Translations under genes and position numbers: made by a program
Source of the DNA: an uncultured Geobacteraceae bacterium
GTDB taxonomy: Bacteria; Desulfobacterota; Desulfuromonadia; Geobacterales; Pseudopelobacteraceae
DNA: 59,333 bases
Assembly: GCA_903925005.1 (NCBI GenBank)
Contig: CAIYDX010000390.1
Coordinates: 1-59,333, forward strand
Reading direction: 5' to 3'
Shown: one piece after another, positions 27,594 through 35,725 of the stretch
Layout of the letters: every line of letters begins with the position of its first letter
Numbering within the stretch: position 1 is the stretch's first letter
Notes under the pieces: generated by a model
The model's input: the letters and a program-made list of their open reading frames with translations, nothing else
The model's database searches: none
What the model was told of the DNA's origin: nothing

Positions 27594-28354
27594 CGGCACT
27601 GCTGGAGGCAGAACGGCTCTGCCGGAATTATGGCGGCTTGAAGGCCGTGAACGATGTTTCGTTCCAGGTTCTGGAAGGAGAAATATTCGGTCTGATCGGC
27701 CCGAATGGCGCCGGCAAGACCACGCTTTTTAATTTGATGACCGGTCTTACCCCTGTGAGCGGCGGTACGCTCCGTTATCGGGGTGAACTACTGACCGGAC
27801 TCTCTCCGCACCGCATTGCAGAAAAGGGGTTTGGCCGGACATTTCAGAATATCCGCCTCTTCAAGGGGCTGAGCGCCTTGGAAAATGTCAAGGTTTCACA
27901 GCATGTCACGACTAAATGCGGTCTGTTAAGCGCAGTCTTTTGTTCTCCCGCGAGTTGGGCGGAGGAAAAAGAGGTGGATGAAAAAGCTTGGGAGCTACTG
28001 AAGCTGGTAGGGCTGGCGGGCCGTGCCACGGAGTTGGCGGAAAATTTTTCCTATGGCGACCAGCGGCGCTTGGAAATCGCGCGTGCTCTGGCTCTTAAGC
28101 CGCAGGTGCTGCTGCTGGACGAACCGGCCGCCGGGATGAACGCGGCCGAGAAACATGCCCTGACAGAGTTTATCCGGGGCATCCGTGATCAGTTCAGGCT
28201 CACGGTACTTCTTATCGAACATCATGTGCCGCTGGTGATGAATCTCTGTGACCGGATTGCGGTGCTCAACTTCGGTGAGTTGATTGCGGTCGGCAAGCCG
28301 GCTGACGTCCAGAATAACCGGGCCGTAATTGAAGCATACCTGGGGGCGGAGTAG
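27590..28354 (+). CDS. livG: Branched-chain amino-acid ABC transporter ATP-binding protein
   Basis: A 254-residue ABC ATPase. Walker [10 protein letters not shown], the LivG-specific RTFQNIRLF, signature [16 protein letters not shown], Walker [12 protein letters not shown] and the switch His in IEHHVPLVM are all present. It ends IEAYLGAE. Overlaps livM (ATGA) and abuts livF. Confidence 0.95.
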   Translation: MTALLEAERLCRNYGGLKAVNDVSFQVLEGEIFGLIGPNGAGKTTLFNLMTGLTPVSGGTLRYRGELLTGLSPHRIAEKGFGRTFQNIRLFKGLSALENVKVSQHVTTKCGLLSAVFCSPASWAEEKEVDEKAWELLKLVGLAGRATELAENFSYGDQRRLEIARALALKPQVLLLDEPAAGMNAAEKHALTEFIRGIRDQFRLTVLLIEHHVPLVMNLCDRIAVLNFGELIAVGKPADVQNNRAVIEAYLGAE

Positions 28355-29065
28355 ATGGCGTTACTGGAGCTGAAAAACCTCAGTATCAATTATGGCGGCA
28401 TTCAGGCGGTGCGCAACCTTGATCTGGAAGTGAACGCCGGCGAAGTGGTGACGCTGATCGGCGCCAACGGCGCCGGTAAATCGACGACGCTCCGCGCCGT
28501 TTCGCGCCTGTTGAAGGCGCGGGAGGGGAACATTCATTTTGACGGCAGAGATATCACCCGCCTGACTCCGGACGCGGTCGTCAGGCTGGGGATCGCTCAA
28601 AGCCCCGAAGGGCGGCAGGTGCTGGCCCGGCAGTCTGTTCTCGACAACCTTGAACTGGGCGCTTTCGTCCGAAATGACCGGGCCGGTATAAAAGACGATA
28701 TTGCCAAAATGTTTCAGCTCTTCCCTCGACTTGAAGAACGGAAACATCAATCTGCCGGCACCCTATCGGGCGGCGAACAGCAGATGCTTGCCATTGCCCG
28801 GGCCATGATGAGTCGCCCGAAACTGCTGATGCTCGACGAGCCGAGCCTTGGCCTGGCCCCGCTGATTGTCTTGGAGATATTCTCCATAATTCGCAATCTG
28901 CACGCCGAAGGGGTGACGATCCTGCTCGTCGAGCAGAATGCGAAGCTGGCGATGCAGCATTCCGACCGCACTTATGTTCTTGAAGCGGGGCAGATCACTT
29001 TTTCCGGCCGGTCAGAGGAATTTCTTTCGGACGAACGCGTTCAGCATGCCTATCTCGGCGGGTAG
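28355..29065 (+). CDS. livF: Branched-chain amino-acid ABC transporter ATP-binding protein
   Basis: A 236-residue ABC ATPase paired with LivG. Walker A GANGAGKST, LSGGEQQMLAIARA signature, Walker B LLMLDEPSLGL and the LVEQNAKLAM switch are complete. It starts directly after the livG stop and ends this Liv operon; a GxxExxY-containing inverted-repeat element begins 22 bases downstream. Confidence 0.95.
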   Translation: MALLELKNLSINYGGIQAVRNLDLEVNAGEVVTLIGANGAGKSTTLRAVSRLLKAREGNIHFDGRDITRLTPDAVVRLGIAQSPEGRQVLARQSVLDNLELGAFVRNDRAGIKDDIAKMFQLFPRLEERKHQSAGTLSGGEQQMLAIARAMMSRPKLLMLDEPSLGLAPLIVLEIFSIIRNLHAEGVTILLVEQNAKLAMQHSDRTYVLEAGQITFSGRSEEFLSDERVQHAYLGG

Positions 29066-29086
29066 GCGGATGCTCCTTAAAATCTG

Positions 29087-29530
29087 TTGTCCACGAAATA
29101 CACGAAAGACACGAAATGGAAGATAAAATCATATTCAGGGAAGAATGATACGCTATTCAAGGTGCCGTGTTTGAGGTGTACCGTGAAATCGGCTGCGGAT
29201 TTCTTGAAGCGGTCTATCAGGAATGCCTTGAAAAGGAACTTCGGTTACGGGGAATTCCCTTTATTCCCCAGCAAGATGTTAAGTTATTTTACAAAGGGGA
29301 GGAATTAAGGCAGTTCTACAAGCCAGATCTGGTCTGTTTTGACAAGATCATTGTCGAAATAAAGGCACTGCGCGAACTTACAGGAGAGCATCGTTCCCAG
29401 GTGATGAATTACCTGAAGTCTTCTGGCATGAAGATTGGATTACTTGTAAATTTTGGTTGTTACCCAAAAGCTGTAGTTGAACGAATTGTCCTCTGATTTC
29501 TTTCGTGTTTTTCGTGATTTTCGTGGACAA
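29087..29530 (+). mobile_element. 444-bp element: GxxExxY gene enclosed by 30-bp inverted repeats
   Basis: The left arm (29087-29116) and right arm (29501-29530) are inverted copies that agree at 27 of 30 positions. Each arm is TTGTC followed by three CACGAAA cores at 9-bp spacing; the only differences lie in the two-base spacers. The gene start codon overlaps the last base of the left arm and its stop lies 4 bases before the right arm, so the arms frame the gene exactly. No transposase is present. Mobility is inferred from this layout only. Confidence 0.6.
29116..29496 (+). pseudogene. GxxExxY-family protein (PD-(D/E)XK-like) interrupted by an in-frame TGA
   Basis: The expected ATG at 29116 gives MEDKIIFREE and then TGA at 29146-29148, after which the same frame continues as YAIQGAVFEVYREIGCGFLE and on to the stop at 29494-29496. 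The name-giving motif is GCGFLEAVY, followed by FYKPDLVCFDKIIVEIKA, which holds the D...E-x-K of a PD-(D/E)XK nuclease fold, and a C-terminal GLLVNFG. The family is widespread and of unknown function. A shorter protein of 109 residues could start at GTG 29167 and would keep the nuclease-like core. From memory, many relatives have Cys at the TGA position; this was not checked. Confidence 0.75.
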
Positions 29531-29598
29531 ATCTTGGGTAGGTGAATCTATTATTCCTGGTTTTACGTTTTATCTTATCAGATCGGGAGATGCCTGAT

Positions 29599-30303
29599 AT
29601 GGAAAAGCATAATGATGATTATTTCGAGATAGGGTACCGGTTTGATTTCGAGGGCAAAAGAGAGGATATTGAATTTACCGTACGCATCAACAGAACTACC
29701 CTTGTCGCTTACCCTCCGGAAGGGAGCATGGAACACGAATGGACACTTCTTGACTTCAATAAGTGCAGCATCTGTCCTCTCTCCTCCAGTGAGGTGAAAC
29801 ATTGTCCCATAGCGTTCAACCTTTCCGGTCTTGCAGAGATTTTTTCCGAGATAAACTCCTATGACGAGGCAATAATTACCGTTAATGCGGAAGAGCGCAC
29901 CTATGTAAAGCGGGCTGCCATTCAACAGGGGGCACGATCCATTATGGGTATCTACATGGCATCAAGCGGCTGTCCGCACATGACCATCTTAAAGCCGATG
30001 GTGCGGTTCCACCTCCCTTTCGCCTCCCAGGAAGAGTCACTTTATCGCCATGTAACCAGTTATCTTCTGAGTCAGTACTTTGAATATCTTGACGGCAAGC
30101 GGCCCGATCTCAATCTCAAAAAGCTTGAGATGGAGCACGTTAATGTAGACCTGGTGAATCGTGGCATTTTCAAGAGGTTCGAGCGGATTTCGAAGAAAGA
30201 TTTAAACCGGAATGCCATTATCATACTGAATACTTTGAGCGTGATGCTTAAGCTCGGCATCAAGGGAAAACTGAAGAAGCTGAAGTACTTGTATTCCCCC
30301 TAA
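29599..30303 (+). CDS. Hypothetical protein with cysteine clusters
   Basis: A 234-residue soluble protein that I do not recognise with confidence. The start at 29599 has GGGAG nine bases upstream. It has a beta-rich N-terminal half (FEIGYRFDFEGKREDIEFTV), a cysteine cluster CSICPLSSSEVKHCP near 55-70, and SSGCPHM near 135, together suggesting a metal or iron-sulfur site. The C-terminal third is Lys-rich and helical. It stands alone between the GxxExxY element and the second liv operon. Confidence 0.7.
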   Translation: MEKHNDDYFEIGYRFDFEGKREDIEFTVRINRTTLVAYPPEGSMEHEWTLLDFNKCSICPLSSSEVKHCPIAFNLSGLAEIFSEINSYDEAIITVNAEERTYVKRAAIQQGARSIMGIYMASSGCPHMTILKPMVRFHLPFASQEESLYRHVTSYLLSQYFEYLDGKRPDLNLKKLEMEHVNVDLVNRGIFKRFERISKKDLNRNAIIILNTLSVMLKLGIKGKLKKLKYLYSP

Positions 30304-30481
30304 ACTTGTGCCGGTCGGGGACGGAAAAGTATTGGTTGCCGAGCGACTTAAGGAAGCGGCCTGATTCCTTGTTCTTGCCTTCTCGTATGCTCCACCTTCC
30401 TATACAAAATCCCTTTTGCTGCACCACATAACCGTGTTATACATAAGCTGTTTCAGCAACCCATTCACAAAGGAGAGACAG

Positions 30482-31726
30482 ATGAAGAAATCGCTTATCA
30501 TGACACTGCTGTTTGGTATGGTAGTTACACAGGCATTTGCTGCCGATGTTATCAAGATTGCGATTACCGGCCCGTTTACCGGGGGGTCGGCCCCCATGGG
30601 CGCATCCATGCGTGATGGGGCCAAGCTGGCCATTGCCGAAATCAATGCGGCGGGTGGAATAAAAATCGGCGGCAAGATGATGAAATTCGACGTGACCGAA
30701 CGGGACGACGAAGCCAAGAACGAGCGGGGCGCCCTCATTGCCCAGGAACTTGCCTCGATGAAAGATCTGTCCGGTGTAATCGGCACGGTTAATACCGGCG
30801 TGGTTCTCGCCGGCGACAAGCATTTCCAGGAAAAAGGGATCACCAAGATCATTACTCCGGCTGCCGGTTCCGCTTCCATGACTCAGTGGAGCAAGGCGGG
30901 AGTCAAGGATCTGTCGATATTCCGCTTCGCCGCCCACGACGGCATCCAGGCGGCGATGGTAGTGGAGGAGACAATCAACCGCAAACTCTTCAAGGTGGCC
31001 ATTTTTCATGATTCCACCAACTACGGCGTTTCCGGCCGCGATGACATGCTGAACCAGATCAAGAAACAGGGGAACAAGCTCCAGATAGTTGCCACCGAAA
31101 AGTTCAACATTGGCGACAAGGATATGACCGCCCAACTGCTGCGGGCGAAAAACGCCGGCGCCCAGGCGGTCCTGATCTGGGGGATCGGCCCCGAATTGGC
31201 CGCCATCGCCAACGGGATGGCCAAGATCGGCATAAAGGCGCCTCTCATCGGCGGCTGGCCGCTCTCCATGTCCAACTTCCTCGACAACGCCACGAAGAAC
31301 GGCAACGGCACCCTGATGCCGCAGACCTTCATCGAGGAGCCGATTACCCCCAAGGCAAAGGCGTTCATCCAGGGTTATCACAAGGCTTACAAGGTGAGCC
31401 GGATTCCGTCGCCGGTCTCGGCCGCCCAGGGGTATGACGCGGTCTACATCTTCGCCGCCGCCGTGAAACAGGCTCAGAGCACCGATACCCATAAGATCAA
31501 GGAAGCGCTTGAGGATTTGAAGGAGCCGGTGAAAGGGGTCATTACCACCTGGCAGAAACCGTTCAGTAAGTGGGACCCGGCCAATGAGGACAGCCACGAG
31601 GCTTTCCGCCGCGACCAGGTAGTCATGGGAATGGTCAAGGATGGCCATGTGGTTTTCGCCAACGATGCCGACCGGCAGCGCTTGATCAAGAACGCCTCAG
31701 AGGTCAAGGGAAAGAAGTCCAAATGA
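30482..31726 (+). CDS. Branched-chain amino-acid-type ABC transporter, periplasmic binding protein (system 2)
   Basis: A 414-residue binding protein. The start at 30482 follows AAAGGAGAG. Signal peptide MKKSLIMTLLFGMVVTQAFA; mature start DVIKIAITGPFTGGSAPMGA, the LivK-like opening. The fold segments ATEKFNIGDKDMTAQLLRAK and LIGGWPLSMSNF fit the family. It belongs to the subgroup often found in anaerobes with LivM-LivG fusions, and its ligand may be other than leucine. It heads a second operon: livH (31773), fused livM-livG (32774), livF (34767). Confidence 0.88.
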   Translation: MKKSLIMTLLFGMVVTQAFAADVIKIAITGPFTGGSAPMGASMRDGAKLAIAEINAAGGIKIGGKMMKFDVTERDDEAKNERGALIAQELASMKDLSGVIGTVNTGVVLAGDKHFQEKGITKIITPAAGSASMTQWSKAGVKDLSIFRFAAHDGIQAAMVVEETINRKLFKVAIFHDSTNYGVSGRDDMLNQIKKQGNKLQIVATEKFNIGDKDMTAQLLRAKNAGAQAVLIWGIGPELAAIANGMAKIGIKAPLIGGWPLSMSNFLDNATKNGNGTLMPQTFIEEPITPKAKAFIQGYHKAYKVSRIPSPVSAAQGYDAVYIFAAAVKQAQSTDTHKIKEALEDLKEPVKGVITTWQKPFSKWDPANEDSHEAFRRDQVVMGMVKDGHVVFANDADRQRLIKNASEVKGKKSK

Positions 31727-31772
31727 TGATACCCGCGCCGCCGAGTGACCGGGCAGGGAGCGGAACGGAATC

Positions 31773-32651
31773 ATGAACGAAGCTGTCGTCGCCCAGATGG
31801 TGGTGAGCGGTGCGTTGATGGGGCTGGTCTACGCCCTGATCGCCTACGGCTTTCAGCTCACCTATGCAACCAGCAAGAGCATCAACTTCGGCCAAGGGGA
31901 GCTGGTAATGGTTTCGGCCTTTATCTGCCTTACCCTTACGGATCTGGGACTCCCCTACGGGATCATGGTGCCGCTCGGCCTCTTCTGCGGCTCCCTTCTG
32001 GGGCTGTTCGTCGAGCGGGCCGGCGTCCGCCTTGCCCTGGAGCAGAAGAGCGAAGGGTGGATTCTCCTCACCATCATTATCGGCCTGCTCTTTTTTTCCG
32101 CTTCGGAAAATATCTGGGGAAGGGATGACCGTCCCTTCCCCACGCCGATCCCTTCAGACGCCATCCAGCTCTTCGGCATCAGCGTGACGCCGGTGGAAAT
32201 CTCCGTCGCTGTCGGCGTGTTCTTCATCATGGGAATGATCGAACTGTTTAAACGAAAAACCTTGATCGGCAAGGCTTTCGAAGCGGTTTCGGCGGATCGT
32301 GACGCTGCGGAATTGATGGGGATCTCCGCCACCAGAACTGTCATGCTCTCCTACGCCCTCTCCGGGATGGTGGCGGCGCTGGCCGGAATCTTGGTCGCAC
32401 CGATCACCACGGTCGGGCCGACCATGGCATCCGCCCTGGTGCTCAAAGCTTTTTCCGTGGCCGTGGTGGCGGGACTCGATTCCGGATTCGGCGTCGTGCT
32501 GATAGGGCTGTTTCTAGGAGCCCTGGAAAGCCTGACCAGCTATTATGTGGGAAGCGGCTGGCGGGAGGCGCCCGGTTTGATTCTGCTGATACTTGCCCTG
32601 GCGGTGCGCCCCACCGGGGTCTTCGGCAAGGCTGTGATCAGGAAGGTATAA
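31773..32651 (+). CDS. ABC transporter permease, LivH type (system 2)
   Basis: A 292-residue permease. The LivH opening MVVSGALMGLVYALIAYGFQLTYA contains more than one helix; AGVRLALEQKSEGWILLTII replaces the usual VERLAFRPLR loop, a divergence from system 1. The coupling segment FEAVSADRDAAELMGIS and the ending AVRPTGVFGKAVIRKV are typical. The ATG at 31773 follows GGGAG. Separated from the next gene by a heptamer repeat element. Confidence 0.87.
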   Translation: MNEAVVAQMVVSGALMGLVYALIAYGFQLTYATSKSINFGQGELVMVSAFICLTLTDLGLPYGIMVPLGLFCGSLLGLFVERAGVRLALEQKSEGWILLTIIIGLLFFSASENIWGRDDRPFPTPIPSDAIQLFGISVTPVEISVAVGVFFIMGMIELFKRKTLIGKAFEAVSADRDAAELMGISATRTVMLSYALSGMVAALAGILVAPITTVGPTMASALVLKAFSVAVVAGLDSGFGVVLIGLFLGALESLTSYYVGSGWREAPGLILLILALAVRPTGVFGKAVIRKV

Positions 32652-32657
32652 AGGCTG

Positions 32658-32748
32658 GATGAGAGATGAGAGATGAGGGATGAGTTTTTCTCTCATCTCT
32701 CAACAGTTCTATCTCATCCCTCATCGGTCTTGTCTCATCCCTCATCAG
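32658..32748. repeat. Inverted heptamer arrays inside the second liv operon
   Basis: Units TGAGAGA, TGAGAGA, TGAGGGA, TGAGTTT (32661-32688) are followed by inverted copies CTCTCAT CTCTCA, then two further inverted blocks TCTCATCCCTCATC at 32712-32725 and 32733-32747 region. The arms can form alternative hairpins. The element lies between livH and the livM-livG fusion, so it could modulate expression within the operon. Same architecture as 9255-9349 and 59205-59333 but with a different heptamer. Confidence 0.8.
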
Positions 32749-32773
32749 ACGTTTATATAAAGGACTTGAATAG

Positions 32774-34747
32774 ATGCTGAAGAGACTGGTTCTCATCCTC
32801 GGTGCGGAAGCACTGCTGCTGCTGGTGCTCGCTGCGATCCCCATGGCGGTGAACAACTCCTTTGTCCTGGGGCTCTTGACCCTGTTGACGATCTACGGGA
32901 TACTCCTCATCGGCCTGGATATCACGGTCGGCTACCTGGGACAGATCAACCTTGCCCAGGCCGCCTTTCTCGGCCTGGGCGCCTACACCGCCGCCCTCGT
33001 CGTCACCAAGTTCGGTGGCGGCATGATCACGGCGCTGGCGGCTGCTGCCGCGGTCGGGTGTCTTTTTGGTGCGGCACTGTCATTTCCGGCGCTTCGCCTG
33101 GAAGGACCCCAATTTGCACTCTCTACCCTCAGCTTCATGGCTCTCACTACTACCGCTCTCAATGAATGGGAGTCCATGACCGGCGGCGCGCAAGGTTTGC
33201 AGGTACCCCGGCCCCCCCTGTTTGGTGTCATGCTGGAGGCAAAGGGGTTCTACTGGCTCTGTCTTATGCTGCTGGTGTTTGTCTGGATAGCGATGAGAAA
33301 TCTTCTCTCCTCCCAGTGGGGGAGGGCTTTCGAGGCGCTGCGCGACAGCCCCATAGCTACCGATGCCATGGGGATCGGCACCCTCCGCCACAAGGCGGCT
33401 GCGTTTACCCTCGGCTCCGGTCTCGGCGGCCTGGCCGGTGGCCTCTATGCTTTCAACTTCCAATATCTGCAGCCTCAAGTGTTCGTCTATGATCTGATGG
33501 TCATCCTTCTCCTGGGCGTTGTCCTTGGTGGGAGGAAAAGCCTTTGGGGGGCTTTCGTGGGAGCCACGATCATCGTGCTGCTCCCCAATCTTCTCTCCAA
33601 TCGTCTCCTGTTTCAGCTGTTTTCCGGAACCGGTTTTCTGCTGGCGCTTATAGCCGGGATTCGCGGTCTTGCCAATAAAAGCACCAGACCGTTTCAGGCG
33701 GTGGCGCCGGTAGTCGCGATGGGATTGCTTGTCGTGGGAGGTATTTTTACCGCCAACACCGAGGATTGGCGCAAGGCAATATTTGCCCTGATGCTGTTCG
33801 CGGTTATGGTTGGACTGCCGGAAGGGTTGATGGGTTTTGCCGCCGGTTTCCTGACGCGGCTTTTCCGCATTCCTCTCCCGAAACTGCCGGAACCGTCGGC
33901 GCTGGATGCGGTACTTGCGAAAAGAGAGACCGATGACCAGCCGCTGCTCGAACTGCAAGAGCTGAAACAGTATTTCGGAGGAGTCAGGGCTGTCGACGGG
34001 GTCTCCCTGACGGTCCGCTCCGGCCGGGTTCATGGTCTGATCGGCCCCAACGGCTCCGGCAAGAGCACACTGGTCAATGTTATTTCCGGCCTCTATACTC
34101 CGACCGCGGGAGAAATACTGCTGCATGGCAAACCGTTGGTGAAAGGGAGTCTGCTCAAAGTCGCCTTGCGGGGGCTTTCGCGCACCTTTCAGAATCTGCA
34201 GCTCTTCAGCGAATTGACCGCCCTGGATAATGTCATGGTGGCGATGAAGGGGATCTATTCGAGCCCATTGCCCCTCGTGCTGCTTGGCCTTACATGGGGC
34301 AGCGAAAGGCGTGCTCAAGCCGATTCACTTGCTCTGCTGGAGATGGTGGGGCTGATGGAGGAGTGCCGTGTTCCAGCCAAGGACCTGCCGTACGGCGCAC
34401 AGCGGTTTCTTGAAATTGCCAGGGCTCTGGCACGCCGTCCCGACCTGCTGATTCTGGACGAACCGGCTGCCGGACTTGCCCAGCCTGATGTTGTCAGACT
34501 GCTGGAAATTATCCGGCGGATTCATGAACGGGGCATCACCATTATCCTCATAGAACACCACATGCACGTGGTAAGTGAACTCTGCGATACTGTAACCGTG
34601 CTCGATTACGGCAAGATCATCGCAGAGGGGAAACCTGAAGAAGTCAAGCGCCATCCCAAAGTTATCACGGCCTATCTTGGCGGCACGGTTGAACAGATAG
34701 ACCAGGAAAATTCAAGGCAGGGGAGCGCCGTGCCGGTTCCGGCATGA
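32774..34747 (+). CDS. Fused ABC permease (LivM) and ATP-binding protein (LivG)
   Basis: A 657-residue fusion. Residues 1 to about 300 are a LivM permease (INLAQAAFLGLGAYTAALVV; the FEALRDSPIATDAMGIGTL coupling helix; GGRKSLWGAFVGA). About 300-375 adds two or three more membrane helices before a linker. From about 390 a LivG ATPase follows: Walker A GPNGSGKST near 423, RTFQNLQLF, signature [16 protein letters not shown], Walker B LLILDEPAAGL and switch IEHHMHVV. One polypeptide thus provides half the membrane pore and one ATPase. The frame is uninterrupted, so the fusion is real and not an assembly artefact visible here. Confidence 0.92.
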   Translation: MLKRLVLILGAEALLLLVLAAIPMAVNNSFVLGLLTLLTIYGILLIGLDITVGYLGQINLAQAAFLGLGAYTAALVVTKFGGGMITALAAAAAVGCLFGAALSFPALRLEGPQFALSTLSFMALTTTALNEWESMTGGAQGLQVPRPPLFGVMLEAKGFYWLCLMLLVFVWIAMRNLLSSQWGRAFEALRDSPIATDAMGIGTLRHKAAAFTLGSGLGGLAGGLYAFNFQYLQPQVFVYDLMVILLLGVVLGGRKSLWGAFVGATIIVLLPNLLSNRLLFQLFSGTGFLLALIAGIRGLANKSTRPFQAVAPVVAMGLLVVGGIFTANTEDWRKAIFALMLFAVMVGLPEGLMGFAAGFLTRLFRIPLPKLPEPSALDAVLAKRETDDQPLLELQELKQYFGGVRAVDGVSLTVRSGRVHGLIGPNGSGKSTLVNVISGLYTPTAGEILLHGKPLVKGSLLKVALRGLSRTFQNLQLFSELTALDNVMVAMKGIYSSPLPLVLLGLTWGSERRAQADSLALLEMVGLMEECRVPAKDLPYGAQRFLEIARALARRPDLLILDEPAAGLAQPDVVRLLEIIRRIHERGITIILIEHHMHVVSELCDTVTVLDYGKIIAEGKPEEVKRHPKVITAYLGGTVEQIDQENSRQGSAVPVPA

Positions 34748-34766
34748 CCAGGCGAAAGAATAATAT

Positions 34767-35501
34767 ATGCTGACTGTAGATAATCTTTATGCCGGATACG
34801 GTTTGAGTGAAGTGCTCATCGGAACCTCCCTGACGGTGAATCAGGGTACGGTGGTTGCTCTGATCGGTCCGAACGGCGCGGGAAAGACCACCACCATGCG
34901 CGCAATCTCCGGTCTGTTGAAGCCGACCAGGGGAGAAGTGAGGATCGACGGCATGCAGGTTCAGGGGATGGACGCCTCGCGGATAGCCAAGCTTGGCCTC
35001 TCCCATGCGCCGGAGGGGCGCAAGGTGTTCGGTCCCCTCTCGGTCGAAGACAACCTGCTCCTTGGCGCATACAGCAGGCTGCCGAAGTTCTTCGGCTTCC
35101 ACGGCAAAGCTGCCGGCGATCTGGAAAGGGTCTTCGATCTCTTTCCGCGTCTGAAGGAGCGACGCAGACAGTCGGCGGGAACCCTTTCAGGAGGCGAACA
35201 GCAGATGCTTGCCATCGGACGCGCGCTAATGGCAAACCCGAAAGTAATGCTGATGGATGAACCTTCCATGGGTCTTGCTCCGGTGATTGTCGAGGAGGTG
35301 TTTACCATAATCCGCCGTCTCAAGGAGTCCGGAATTACGCTGCTGCTGGTTGAGCAGATAGCCAGAAGAGCGCTGGAAGTGGCTGATTATGCCTATGTCA
35401 TGGAACGGGGAAGAATTGTTGTCGAAGGGAAACCGTCAGAGTTGAAAAAGGACGAGAGGGTGCTGGCGGCTTACCTGGGTGACGTTGCCGTGGCGGGATG
35501 A
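34767..35501 (+). CDS. ABC transporter ATP-binding protein, LivF type (system 2)
   Basis: A 244-residue ATPase: Walker [10 protein letters not shown], signature LSGGEQQMLAIGRALM, Walker B VMLMDEPSMGL and switch LVEQIARRAL. It starts 19 bases after the fusion gene stop and completes the second operon. Confidence 0.94.
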   Translation: MLTVDNLYAGYGLSEVLIGTSLTVNQGTVVALIGPNGAGKTTTMRAISGLLKPTRGEVRIDGMQVQGMDASRIAKLGLSHAPEGRKVFGPLSVEDNLLLGAYSRLPKFFGFHGKAAGDLERVFDLFPRLKERRRQSAGTLSGGEQQMLAIGRALMANPKVMLMDEPSMGLAPVIVEEVFTIIRRLKESGITLLLVEQIARRALEVADYAYVMERGRIVVEGKPSELKKDERVLAAYLGDVAVAG

Positions 35502-35540
35502 AAATAAGGCGCGGATAAATAAACCTGGAACCGGTTTTTT

Positions 35541-35670
35541 GCCACGGATGTACACGGATAAACACGAATAAAAATAGGGGATTAAATAGAAATATACTTA
35601 ACTATTGGGTGGAGCCTGGCCTGGCTGTAACTGCCTGGTTTATCCGTGAAAATCCGTGTTAATTTGTGGC
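35541..35670. repeat. 130-bp inverted-repeat element with 10-bp direct repeats in each arm
   Basis: The left arm (35541-35572) and right arm (35639-35670) are 32-nt inverted copies matching at 24 positions. Each arm begins GCCAC and is made of CACGGAT-like cores at 10-bp spacing; nearly all mismatches fall in the three-base spacers. The 66-bp centre has no open frame. It looks like a gene-less relative of the GxxExxY element at 29087-29530. It fills the 224-bp gap upstream of the repeat-bearing secreted protein. Confidence 0.75.
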
Positions 35671-35725
35671 TAACTGTTTTTTATGATTTAAATGGTCGCG
35701 GTTCCAAAGTTGAGGGGGTGTCAAG

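Noticed and set aside
29146-29148. Selenocysteine at the TGA of the GxxExxY gene
   Set aside because: No SECIS hairpin with the expected loop was evident in the following 40 bases, and the family is not a known selenoprotein.
30437-31648. 403-codon open frame opposite the second binding-protein gene, and a similar 412-codon frame opposite 33080-34318
   Set aside because: Both lie fully antisense to well-supported ABC genes, lack motifs or ribosome sites and are typical of high-GC3 shadow frames.
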